Shown here: positions 8,326 to 15,761 of the stretch, piece by piece
Layout: each line of letters starts with the position of its first letter
How positions within the stretch are numbered: position 1 is the stretch's first letter
From: Natronocalculus amylovorans
Lineage (GTDB): Archaea > Halobacteriota > Halobacteria > Halobacteriales > Haloferacaceae
NCBI RefSeq assembly: GCF_023638035.1
Contig: NZ_JAKRVX010000002.1
Coordinates: 62,001 to 126,000 of the forward strand
Direction: 5' to 3'
Length of the DNA: 64,000 nt
Made by a program: the position numbers and the translations under genes
The notes under the pieces: model-generated
The model's database searches: none
Told to the model about the DNA's origin: nothing
The model's input: the letters and a program-made list of their open reading frames with translations, nothing else

Positions 8326-8406
8326 GCAAGCCACGCAAAAACGCGTGATGCTTGCCGCCCTGAATTGGTCCCCGCTGACGCTTCGGCCCTCCAAAGCGAA
8401 GCGTCA
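8326..8406. repeat. Two adjacent strong hairpins in the 263-bp gap after the amphi-Trp gene
   Basis: The gap 8220-8482 contains no convincing ORF. It holds two stem-loops: GCAAGC-CACGC with its partner GCGTG-AT-GCTTGC at 8326-8355 (11 paired bases, a short A-rich loop and a 2-base bulge), and TGACGCTTCG / CGAAGCGTCA at 8376-8406 (perfect 10-bp stem, 11-base loop). A smaller GAGC/GCTC hairpin lies just before. Possible explanations are a terminator region for the convergent genes, a structured RNA, or the subterminal hairpins of an IS200/IS605-type remnant. The sequence alone does not decide. Confidence 0.5.
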
Positions 8407-8482
8407 ACTCAACATACTAGAGGTATTTACTTAAACATATCGAGACACAAAAAGTCAGCTAACAATCAATACCACCGATTAG

Positions 8483-8629
8483 TTAAATATGCTCTTCCTC
8501 CAGTACCCAGCCGAGCGCACGTTTATAATGCGTAAACATCATTCGGACACGCTCGTGATTCATCTCTTCGCTTTCTAGTTGTGATTGGAGGAACTCATAC
8601 TGTTCACGTATCTCGGTTTCATCTCTCAT
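8483..8629 (-). CDS. Small (48 aa) haloarchaeal protein with C-terminal RALGWVLEEEHI
   Basis: A short ORF on the minus strand runs from the ATG at 8629 to TAA at 8483-8485 and encodes 48 residues. It begins MRDETEIREQYEFLQSQL, has EEMNHERVRMMFTHYKRALGW in the middle and ends in VLEEEHI. The amphipathic, charged helical pattern and the tidy length suggest a real small protein; I believe similar peptides are annotated in other haloarchaea, but cannot verify that here. No function can be given. It is convergent with the amphi-Trp gene and divergent from the following zinc-ribbon gene. Confidence 0.65.
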   Translation of the reverse strand: MRDETEIREQYEFLQSQLESEEMNHERVRMMFTHYKRALGWVLEEEHI

Positions 8630-8813
8630 AGAAGTGCTGTCGGTTGCAGGCCAGATATTTCCTTGGGCAGCTCACAAGAGCCATCATTAGCGAACATCTG
8701 CATGCAGACACAAATAATACCGATCGTAACCGTCCAAGTCGACGGAACTAGCGGCCATACGACTGCTGTTTACGAGACGGAGAGATTTTGGATATCGCAA
8801 CGGTATAGACCGT

Positions 8814-9539
8814 ATGAAGATACGAGGGACACGACAGTGTAATTCATGTGACACGAAATGGTCGTATTACGACACTGGGAGCGTCGCTTGTCCCGCATGT
8901 GGAAGCATCCGCAGCGTGGGGGTTGATGAGGAACGAAAACAGCACACAGATACACCAGTCACGCTCGAAGTTGATTCGATCAAACAACAGCTCGCGGCAG
9001 ACAGCACCTCAATCAATGATGTTGCACCGGAGCTACTGCGAACACTCCGATCATACACACGGAAACGAGGCTTCATCCGTGGTGGGACGCTGCGTGAATT
9101 AGATGAACAGTATCTCGGAACACATGAACTGATTCATGCCACAGATATCTGTACACGAAGCCATCGGACAACAGAGCTTGATGAACTGTACGTGTTAGAG
9201 CTGTTTACTGCAGTCTCAGAAGGCAGCCGAATTACTCATACAGATGTCCCACAACGGCTTCACCCAGCTCGCGGTGCAGGCTACACAGATGCGGTCTCCG
9301 CATATCGACGCGATCTTGATATATATCTCGAATCAACACCGGATGCAGACGCCAAAGATGCAGTGACTCGGCTCCAAACACATCTCAAACGCGCAGATGC
9401 GCTTGAGGGGGATATCCCGTTGGAAACTGCTGAGACGCTCGTTATGATTGCCCATGAGATCGCTGCGTATCTCCTCGATGCCGATTCGGATGCGCTTGCT
9501 TCGGCACGCAATCGACTCGATCGGCTCTCAAAACTATAA
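8814..9539 (+). CDS. Haloarchaeal zinc-ribbon protein (DUF7117-like)
   Basis: A 241-residue protein with an N-terminal TFIIB-like zinc ribbon (CNSCDTKWSYYD, then CPACGS, at about 9-34) followed by a wholly alpha-helical domain. It matches a haloarchaeal conserved family I would place in DUF7117; no activity is known for that family. The ribbon suggests nucleic-acid or protein binding. It is followed after 54 bp by another small zinc-binding protein on the same strand, so the two may be cotranscribed. Confidence 0.75.
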   Translation: MKIRGTRQCNSCDTKWSYYDTGSVACPACGSIRSVGVDEERKQHTDTPVTLEVDSIKQQLAADSTSINDVAPELLRTLRSYTRKRGFIRGGTLRELDEQYLGTHELIHATDICTRSHRTTELDELYVLELFTAVSEGSRITHTDVPQRLHPARGAGYTDAVSAYRRDLDIYLESTPDADAKDAVTRLQTHLKRADALEGDIPLETAETLVMIAHEIAAYLLDADSDALASARNRLDRLSKL

Positions 9540-9593
9540 TATGGCTGGTACAGTACCCACACAGTCAAGGACGTGTTACAATAACTTGCAGTT

Positions 9594-9824
9594 ATGACTG
9601 TCAGCTTTGATCTACATGACCACCGGCATGAACTCAAGCAGCTTCGTGATGCTGGCACAACGAAACTCTTTGCGAATCGATCGGAGCTTGCTTGTCCTGC
9701 CTGCGGTGAGCCGTTCATCCGACTCTTTATGAGTAGCCAGCAAATCACTACGTTCCCCGAAAATGACGGTGCTCGATTTTGTATTCTCCAACAGGATGAG
9801 GCGCTCTACATGTTCAGACACTAA
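9594..9824 (+). CDS. Small haloarchaeal CxxC protein (DUF7385-like, often named flagella cluster protein)
   Basis: A 76-residue protein with one CPACGEP motif (about 40-46) and the pattern FDLHDHRHELKQLRDAGTTKLFANR at the N-terminus. This fits a short haloarchaeal family frequently labelled flagella cluster protein from its position in some genomes; there are no archaellum genes nearby here, so that name should not be taken as function. It converges with the next gene and overlaps it by 4 bases (stop codons at 9824 and 9821). Confidence 0.72.
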   Translation: MTVSFDLHDHRHELKQLRDAGTTKLFANRSELACPACGEPFIRLFMSSQQITTFPENDGARFCILQQDEALYMFRH

Positions 9825-10357
9825 CGCGATCGGTGGGCTCTTGCTGCATCAATCTCAGCCGCAAGTACCGTGCCGTTTGGAACCCACAGCTCGATCTCTT
9901 TGCCGTCCGATCGCTCGAGCCGAATGCCGATCCCGCGAGCAAGGACATATCGAACTTCCTCCGAGTCCCAATCAATCCAACTCCGCCCAAGATTGATTCG
10001 GCGAAGCGAAATCAGACTACGCGGACGGGCATACCGTCGGTCGACGTGCGTCAGTGAATCAAATGGGATCACACGGGCACGGCGATGCCACGGGGACACG
10101 CGATAGGTGAGACAGGAGTCATATACAGAAACAACGAGTCGCAACCGTGTCAACACAGCAAGCGGAACAAGTATCCCAACTGCAGGAAGCCAGAATGTCC
10201 AGAGCGGCTCATTTTCTGCGACAAGGACGATTGCGACAAGTACTAAAACAGGGATTGTTGTCACAATACAGAACAGGAGCAATTCGCGTGAAACCAATGA
10301 GACGGCGGTTGTATATTGTGGCGGACCGGATGGCACAGTCGATCGATCATCGAACAC
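9821..10357 (-). CDS. Two-helix membrane protein with PH-like C-terminal domain
   Basis: About 178 residues. Two transmembrane helices (LLLFCIVTTIPVLVLVAIVLV and TFWLPAVGILVPLAVLT) are followed by a cytoplasmic domain beginning VVSVYDSCLTYRVSPWHRRARVIPFDSL, which resembles bacterial PH-like domains of small membrane proteins. No clear ATG exists between the folD stop and the conserved part. GTG codons at 10357 and 10336 are the candidate starts; the first is chosen without strong evidence. It lies 46 bp downstream of folD on the same strand. Function unknown. Confidence 0.65.
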   Translation of the reverse strand: MFDDRSTVPSGPPQYTTAVSLVSRELLLFCIVTTIPVLVLVAIVLVAENEPLWTFWLPAVGILVPLAVLTRLRLVVSVYDSCLTYRVSPWHRRARVIPFDSLTHVDRRYARPRSLISLRRINLGRSWIDWDSEEVRYVLARGIGIRLERSDGKEIELWVPNGTVLAAEIDAARAHRSR

Positions 10358-10403
10358 ACCTGACAGAACAACTGAGCGAAGAAAACAGTTTGTGTCAGAC
10401 TGC

Positions 10404-11297
10404 TCAGGGAAGCGGAACGTCAATCTCAGTCTGTTCGCTTGCCGCAACAACCGTGTTGTAGAGCAACATTGCACGGGTCATCGGGCCAACACCACCTGGA
10501 ACTGGAGTAATTGCACCAGCAACAGCTTCTGCACTCTCGTATTCCACATCACCGACAAGCTTGTACCCTTTCTCGGTATCTGCATCGACCCGGTTGACAC
10601 CAACATCGATTACCGTTGCACCTGGTTTAAGCATCGAGCCATCAACAAGTTCCGGGACACCAACTGCTGCGATGACGATGTCTGCGGTTTCCGTTTTTGC
10701 TTTCAGATCTGTTGTTCGAGAGTGACACACGGTCGTTGTTGCGTTGCCGAGCGGGCCTTTCTGAATAAGGAGGTTTGCCATTGGCTTGCCGACGATGTCC
10801 GATCGGCCAATCACAACTGCATCAGCACCTTCGGTCTCAATATCATACGCCTCAAGTAGCTTTTGCACGCCGTGTGGTGTACATGGCTTGAACTGTGCGT
10901 TTCCAGCAACTAGCTTTCCGACGTTTTTTGGATGGAATCCATCGACGTCTTTCTTTGGGTCGATCGCCTCGACAACAGCCCGTTTGTCAACGTGATCTGG
11001 AACCGGAAGCTGAACAAGGATACCGTGGACATCCGAATCAGCGTTGAGATCTGCAATTGTCTCAAAGAGCTCTTTTGCTGGTGCATCAGGATCGATTTCA
11101 ACATGAATGCCGTTCATGCCAACCTCTTCGCAATCTCGCTGTTTCATCGAGACATACGTCTCGCTTGCACCATCATCACTCATAAGCACTGTTGCAAGCC
11201 CCGGTGTTACGCCCTGTTCTTTCAGCGTATCCACACTTGCGACAAGTTCGCTTCGAACTGTTGCAGCAACCTCACGGCCGTCGATAATCGTCGTCAT
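10404..11297 (-). CDS. folD: Bifunctional methylenetetrahydrofolate dehydrogenase / methenyltetrahydrofolate cyclohydrolase
   Basis: A 297-residue FolD protein that interconverts 5,10-methylene-, methenyl- and 10-formyl-tetrahydrofolate with NADP. The catalytic Tyr48/Lys52 pair is in SETYVSMK, the substrate loop ILVQLPVP at 93-100 and DVDGFHP just after; the Rossmann half has GRSDIVGKPMA and the final PGGVGPMTRAML. Haloarchaea are known to use tetrahydrofolate in place of methanopterin for one-carbon transfer. glyA, the main source of methylene-THF, lies about 2 kb upstream, separated by a histidine kinase gene. Confidence 0.96.
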   Translation of the reverse strand: MTTIIDGREVAATVRSELVASVDTLKEQGVTPGLATVLMSDDGASETYVSMKQRDCEEVGMNGIHVEIDPDAPAKELFETIADLNADSDVHGILVQLPVPDHVDKRAVVEAIDPKKDVDGFHPKNVGKLVAGNAQFKPCTPHGVQKLLEAYDIETEGADAVVIGRSDIVGKPMANLLIQKGPLGNATTTVCHSRTTDLKAKTETADIVIAAVGVPELVDGSMLKPGATVIDVGVNRVDADTEKGYKLVGDVEYESAEAVAGAITPVPGGVGPMTRAMLLYNTVVAASEQTEIDVPLP

Positions 11298-11420
11298 ATA
11301 TACTGCTGGGTCAATCTGAAACTTTAATCCTTGGATGTGTGTATTGTTAGTGGAAAAAGCTGAGATATATGCGCATATGTGAATAAACTCATACGAGCAA
11401 AGCCGCGATCCAGCAGCGGT

Positions 11421-13328
11421 CTAGTCGGTTCGTATTTCAAACCGTGCCCCACCAGTGTCCGCATCAGTAATCTCGATCATCCAGCCATGATCTTGTACAA
11501 TCTGATTCACAATTGCGAGGCCAAATCCAGTCCCGTTTGAGGTTGATGTGTAGCCGTATTCAAAGACAGTCTCTCGATCGGCAGATGGTATACCAGGGCC
11601 GGAGTCTGCAACATAGAAGCCCGACTCGTCTGGTAGGGACCCAACAACCACTTCTAACGGGGTTTCTTTACACTCTCCATGCTCGATTGCATTACGAAAG
11701 AGATTCTCAAAGAGCTGTCTGAGGAGGCTTTCGTCCGCTGCGATCGTTGCCTCTGACTCGATCGAAAGGGTTGCAGCACCAGTTTCGACTGTGCTCCACG
11801 CGCTGGTTGCAACCTCGGTTACGCGGCACTGTTTGACAGCAACAACCTCACCATGTCGTGCAAGTGTCAGTAAATCTCCAATGAGTGTTTCCATTCGAGC
11901 TAATGCATCTTGTGTTCGGTCAAATGCGGATGGCTCACCCGAGCGTGCGAGTTCAAGATATCCTTGTGCGATGCTGAGCGGATTTCGGAGATCATGTGAG
12001 ACAACCGATGCAAACGTTTCAAGCCGATTGTTCCGTTCTTCGAGTGCAGCTTCTTGTGCACGAAGTTGTTCTTCTCTGTCTGCACGAGAAAGCGAGGCTT
12101 CAATATTCGAACTTAGCACACGAAATAGCGTGAAATCAAGGCTTGAAAACGCACCCTTCTCCGTCGATCCAACCATCAACACGCCGTAGGAACCCAGGGG
12201 AGCAATCATTTCGCTCTTTATTTTTGTGTCTTTGTTCCACCGCCGATCGTCTGTTCGGACGTCTTCTGTGGAGAATGCAGTTTTGGTCTCATACACATCC
12301 CACGCAATGCTGTCTTGTGTAAGCGTTGGGAGGGTATCAAATACTGACTCGGCTTTCGGTGTCCATGCGACAGGGACGAGCTCGCCATCGGTCTGCTTCA
12401 TAACGGTCGTGATCTTCAACTCAAGCACTGACTCGGCAGCAGTCACGCATTTTGTTGCGACATCAGCGGTTGTTTCTGCGCTGATGATCGAGCGTGTGAT
12501 CCCGTGTAGCTTACTAAGCCGCTCTTGATACGTGTACTGCAGCGTGAGATCTGTGTACACGAAATAGAGTCGATCGCCAGTTTCGGTAAGCGGTATCGCT
12601 GTCACTCTAAATGACCGAATATTTCCCTGTGCATCTTGACGCTTGATGATTGCGGTGTTGTCTGTGTTGTCTGCGGTAACATACCGCGTTTCAAACGCCT
12701 GCCGATCGCGTTCTGAAAAGATTGTGGAGAGTGTTTTACCAACCGTATCGGTGTCATCATAGCCGAACGTCCGAGTGAACCTATCATTCGTCCCAATAAT
12801 CACTAACTCATCTCCCGTCTGCTCAAGTTCAACAATACAGTCTGTACTGTTCTCAAAAAGTGCCCCAACACGATCACGCTCTGCTTCAAGCGCAGTCTGT
12901 CTGGCATACTGTTGATAGCTGTAGAGTCCGATAACGACTCCAAACACCGCACCGATCGTAGTGGTATGTGCGAGGATCACGTCGATTTTGACCTCTGATT
13001 GCAGTGTTTGGAAAAAGTATACCCAGAGTGTAATGGATGCTAGCAGTCCAACGCCGGCGAGTGTCCATTTTGCTACCAGCATGCTTTTTTTGAGTTCCCA
13101 TCGCTGGCTCACAATCGAAAAGCCAACAGCAAGCAAAATAAGGTCAAAAAGAATTGGAAGACTGTTCTCAGCGAGTGTGATATGAAGCGGATCGTTCTGG
13201 ATTATGGCATCAACATAGATGTCGTACAGCGATATTCCAAGCAGTGTAAAACCAATGGTGAGGACAACAGCACCTGCCAGTAGTCGCTTTTTGTATGCTG
13301 AAAAGAGCGGTGCAGTGCCGCTATGCAT
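11421..13328 (-). CDS. Membrane sensor histidine kinase with PAS and GAF-like domains
   Basis: A 635-residue sensor kinase. Four transmembrane helices occupy residues 14-140, then a PAS domain (VGALFENSTDCIVELEQ, about 153-265), a GAF-like domain (about 275-410), a coiled segment, HisKA with phospho-acceptor His445 in SVVSHDLRNPLS, and a HATPase domain with N box NLFRNAIEHG, G1 DSGPGIP and G2 GTGFGLAIV. There is no neighbouring response regulator, which is common for haloarchaeal kinases. Signal unknown. A perfect 8+2+8 palindrome lies between the TATA box and the start codon. Confidence 0.93.
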   Translation of the reverse strand: MHSGTAPLFSAYKKRLLAGAVVLTIGFTLLGISLYDIYVDAIIQNDPLHITLAENSLPILFDLILLAVGFSIVSQRWELKKSMLVAKWTLAGVGLLASITLWVYFFQTLQSEVKIDVILAHTTTIGAVFGVVIGLYSYQQYARQTALEAERDRVGALFENSTDCIVELEQTGDELVIIGTNDRFTRTFGYDDTDTVGKTLSTIFSERDRQAFETRYVTADNTDNTAIIKRQDAQGNIRSFRVTAIPLTETGDRLYFVYTDLTLQYTYQERLSKLHGITRSIISAETTADVATKCVTAAESVLELKITTVMKQTDGELVPVAWTPKAESVFDTLPTLTQDSIAWDVYETKTAFSTEDVRTDDRRWNKDTKIKSEMIAPLGSYGVLMVGSTEKGAFSSLDFTLFRVLSSNIEASLSRADREEQLRAQEAALEERNNRLETFASVVSHDLRNPLSIAQGYLELARSGEPSAFDRTQDALARMETLIGDLLTLARHGEVVAVKQCRVTEVATSAWSTVETGAATLSIESEATIAADESLLRQLFENLFRNAIEHGECKETPLEVVVGSLPDESGFYVADSGPGIPSADRETVFEYGYTSTSNGTGFGLAIVNQIVQDHGWMIEITDADTGGARFEIRTD

Positions 13329-13335
13329 CGATCGA

Positions 13336-13353
13336 ACCTCCCAACTGGGAGGT
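13336..13353 (-). promoter_or_regulatory. Palindrome containing an SD-like GGGAGGT in front of the histidine kinase gene
   Basis: ACCTCCCA-AC-TGGGAGGT is a perfect inverted repeat with 8-bp arms, 7 bases upstream of the ATG at 13328. On the coding strand a TATA-like TATTTATACC lies at 13352-13360, about 25-28 bp before the ATG, so transcription would start close to the ATG and the palindrome would sit between TATA and start. The downstream arm contains GGGAGGT, which would be an unusually good Shine-Dalgarno sequence if the transcript began further upstream; a hairpin would then hide it. Either an operator or an RNA switch is possible. Confidence 0.5.
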
Positions 13354-13449
13354 ATAAATAGACAAATGAGATACTAGCCAACCCGTAATCATAGCTGTAT
13401 ATTCGAGAAAAAAGTGATAACCGTTGTGGTCTTTTTCGCGTTGTGTTCG

Positions 13450-14697
13450 CTATTCGTAAAGTGGATTTGCGTCACATAGCTCTTTGACGCGTTCTCCAAC
13501 GTCGTAGATCACATCATCCGAGTCGTGGTTGTCAACCACCTCATAGATCAGTTCTCCTACTTCCGCGATATCGTTCTCATCAAATCCACGTGTTGTTAGT
13601 CCTGGCGTCCCTGCACGGATTCCTGATGGATCAAACGGCGATCGGGTTTCACCGGGGACCGTGTTTGCATTGAGAATAATGTTTGCAGCGGCAAGGGAGT
13701 CTTCTGCGGTTCCACCAGAGAGGTCCGGATGCGACTCGCGGAGATCAACAAGCACAAGATGGGTATCTGTTCCACCTGAAACAACTTCGAGACCATGGTC
13801 TTCAAACGTCTCTGCGAGCACTTTTGCGTTTGTAACGACCTGCTCGGCGTACGCTGTGAACTCCGGCTGGAGTGCTTCTTTGAATCCAACAGCTTTCCCA
13901 GCAATGTTGTGCATGAGCGGCCCGCCTTGGGCACCAGGGAACACTGCAGTGTCGATCGCACTTGCGTGTTCTTCTGTGGTCATGATAATACCACCACGCC
14001 CTGCTCGGACGGTTTTGTGTGTTGAACCGGTAACAAAGTCTGCAATACCAACAGGGGATGCGTGAACACCCGCTGCGACAAGACCAGTGATGTGTGCGAT
14101 GTCTGCGAGGTGGTATGCACCGACCGCATCAGCCACATCCTGAATGCGCTGGAAATCGACCTCTCGCGGGTATGCAGAGTAACCGGAGACGATGATATCC
14201 GGAGTAAACTCGTCTGCTTTCTCGGCCACGGAGTCGTAGTCAATGTATCCTGTGTCTGGATCTACCTGATACTGTTCTACCTCGTACGTTTGTCCAGTGA
14301 AGTTTGCCGGATGACCATGGCTAAGATGACCTCCATGCTCAAGTTCAAGCGAGAGAATCTTGTCACCCGGATCCAGCATCGCAAGATACACGCCCATATT
14401 CGCTTGCGTTCCGGAGTGTGGTTGCACGTTAACATGTTCAGCGCCCCACAGTTCCTTGGCGCGGGCAATAGCGAGTTCTTCAATCTCGTCAGCGTACTCA
14501 CAGCCCGCATAGTATCGCTTCCCAGGGTACCCTTCCGCATATTTGTTTGTTAGTGCACTCCCTTGAGCCTCGAGAACTGCCTCGCTGACATGGTTCTCAC
14601 TTGCAATCATCGAGAGCGTCTCACGCTGTCGGTCCACTTCTGCCTCCAAAGCATCTGCAACCGCAGGATCAATAGTACGGACCTGCTCGTACTTCAT
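13450..14697 (-). CDS. glyA: Serine hydroxymethyltransferase
   Basis: A 415-residue PLP enzyme that converts serine and tetrahydrofolate to glycine and methylene-THF. The N-terminal signature MIASENHVS at 30-38, NKYAEGYPGKRYYAG at 51-65, and the PLP lysine Lys228 in TGSTHKTVRAGRGG are all present. The frame is open 27 codons upstream, but the family begins at MKYEQVRTIDP and a TTATTG TATA-like element lies about 27 bp before that ATG, supporting a leaderless start at 14697. It is divergent from the TbsP-like regulator and functionally paired with folD. Confidence 0.96.
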   Translation of the reverse strand: MKYEQVRTIDPAVADALEAEVDRQRETLSMIASENHVSEAVLEAQGSALTNKYAEGYPGKRYYAGCEYADEIEELAIARAKELWGAEHVNVQPHSGTQANMGVYLAMLDPGDKILSLELEHGGHLSHGHPANFTGQTYEVEQYQVDPDTGYIDYDSVAEKADEFTPDIIVSGYSAYPREVDFQRIQDVADAVGAYHLADIAHITGLVAAGVHASPVGIADFVTGSTHKTVRAGRGGIIMTTEEHASAIDTAVFPGAQGGPLMHNIAGKAVGFKEALQPEFTAYAEQVVTNAKVLAETFEDHGLEVVSGGTDTHLVLVDLRESHPDLSGGTAEDSLAAANIILNANTVPGETRSPFDPSGIRAGTPGLTTRGFDENDIAEVGELIYEVVDNHDSDDVIYDVGERVKELCDANPLYE

Positions 14698-14848
14698 ATA
14701 TAATCTGGGGGAACTCCAAACAATAAGTGTGTTCCTTAGTGTTTTGCGACCACTATGTGCAGTGACCCTACCTGCCATAGATTCGTGTATTTATTGAGAA
14801 ACTTAGGAGAAAAATTAAAGCACGTGTTCTACGTTATCCTAAGTCAGA

Positions 14849-15661
14849 ATGCAATCAAATTTACTCGAACCGGCTGTGGATGATATTCTCAAAAAAACGG
14901 TTTCAGCGGCAGACGGTGAACTACTGGTCGTTGATCCGTCGAAAGAGACTCTTGAAGCGCTGGTCTCTGTTGCAGCGGAAGCGGAGACGGATCTCGATGT
15001 CTCTGTGCTTGCCCGTGAAACAGTACTCAAACAAGTTACAAGCGATTTTATTTTTTCAAGCCGTATGGCAGATTTGGTTGCCGCAGAACAGCTCTCGTTA
15101 CATGTCCTCGATACAGTTGCAGACAACTCGCTGCTTCTGTGGGATGATGCAGTCCTTGCGATCGTTTCTGGCACCGATTCAGTCTCTGCACTGGCTGCAA
15201 CAGATGTGGACTTTATTCGATCGGTTCAAGCCAGTTACGAAGCACAAATCTCGGATGCCCCTGTCTTTTCGCTTCGCACACCACCGCTAAGTGAGGTTCG
15301 GAAAACGCTCCAAATGGAGATCTCTGCGGCTGCACAAACTGATTTTGATGCAATGCTTGGGTCGATCGACCGCATGGGTGAAAACGAGCCAGTCGACGAA
15401 GTTGTAATTTCGCTTCTCACTGCCGCAAAAAATGACGTTCTCCTGTACGATATCTCAAAATGGGGAGAGGATGTTGGCGTCGCAAGTAAAGCAACGTTCT
15501 CTCGGACAAAAACCCGGCTAGAGGATGCTGCGGTTATCGAGACAGAAAAAGTTCCGATCGACGTCGGCCGGCCACGACTTCGACTGACGCTCTCGCCAAC
15601 GCTCACTACGAAAGAGCCGGCTGCGATCGTTGCTGCAACACGTGAGGCGATCGCACGATAG
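14849..15661 (+). CDS. TbsP-like (DUF5821) transcription regulator
   Basis: A 270-residue protein. The N-terminal 165 residues form an alpha/beta domain starting NLLEPAVDDILKKTV, with GELLVVDPS and LLLWDDAVLAIVSG. The C-terminal 80 residues look like a winged helix (DEVVISLLTAAKNDVLLYDISKWGEDVGVASKATFSRTK). This layout fits the DUF5821 family, whose Haloferax volcanii member TbsP was found as a suppressor of trmB deletion and co-regulates gluconeogenesis with TrmB. I recognise the family by pattern, not by alignment. It is divergent from glyA (151 bp) and 3.7 kb from trmB. Confidence 0.65.
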   Translation: MQSNLLEPAVDDILKKTVSAADGELLVVDPSKETLEALVSVAAEAETDLDVSVLARETVLKQVTSDFIFSSRMADLVAAEQLSLHVLDTVADNSLLLWDDAVLAIVSGTDSVSALAATDVDFIRSVQASYEAQISDAPVFSLRTPPLSEVRKTLQMEISAAAQTDFDAMLGSIDRMGENEPVDEVVISLLTAAKNDVLLYDISKWGEDVGVASKATFSRTKTRLEDAAVIETEKVPIDVGRPRLRLTLSPTLTTKEPAAIVAATREAIAR

Positions 15662-15761
15662 GGGTGGAGAAGATACGAGAAGAGACAATCGGTGCTGCCA
15701 ACACCACCGGTCACAGTAGACAGTCGTCGTATTTTTCCGCCCACTATACAAAAGGGAAGTA

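Noticed and set aside
8179..8535. 118-aa plus-strand ORF after the amphi-Trp gene
   Set aside because: It overlaps the end of the amphi-Trp gene in another frame, crosses both hairpins, has basic non-haloarchaeal composition and conflicts with the better 48-aa minus-strand gene.
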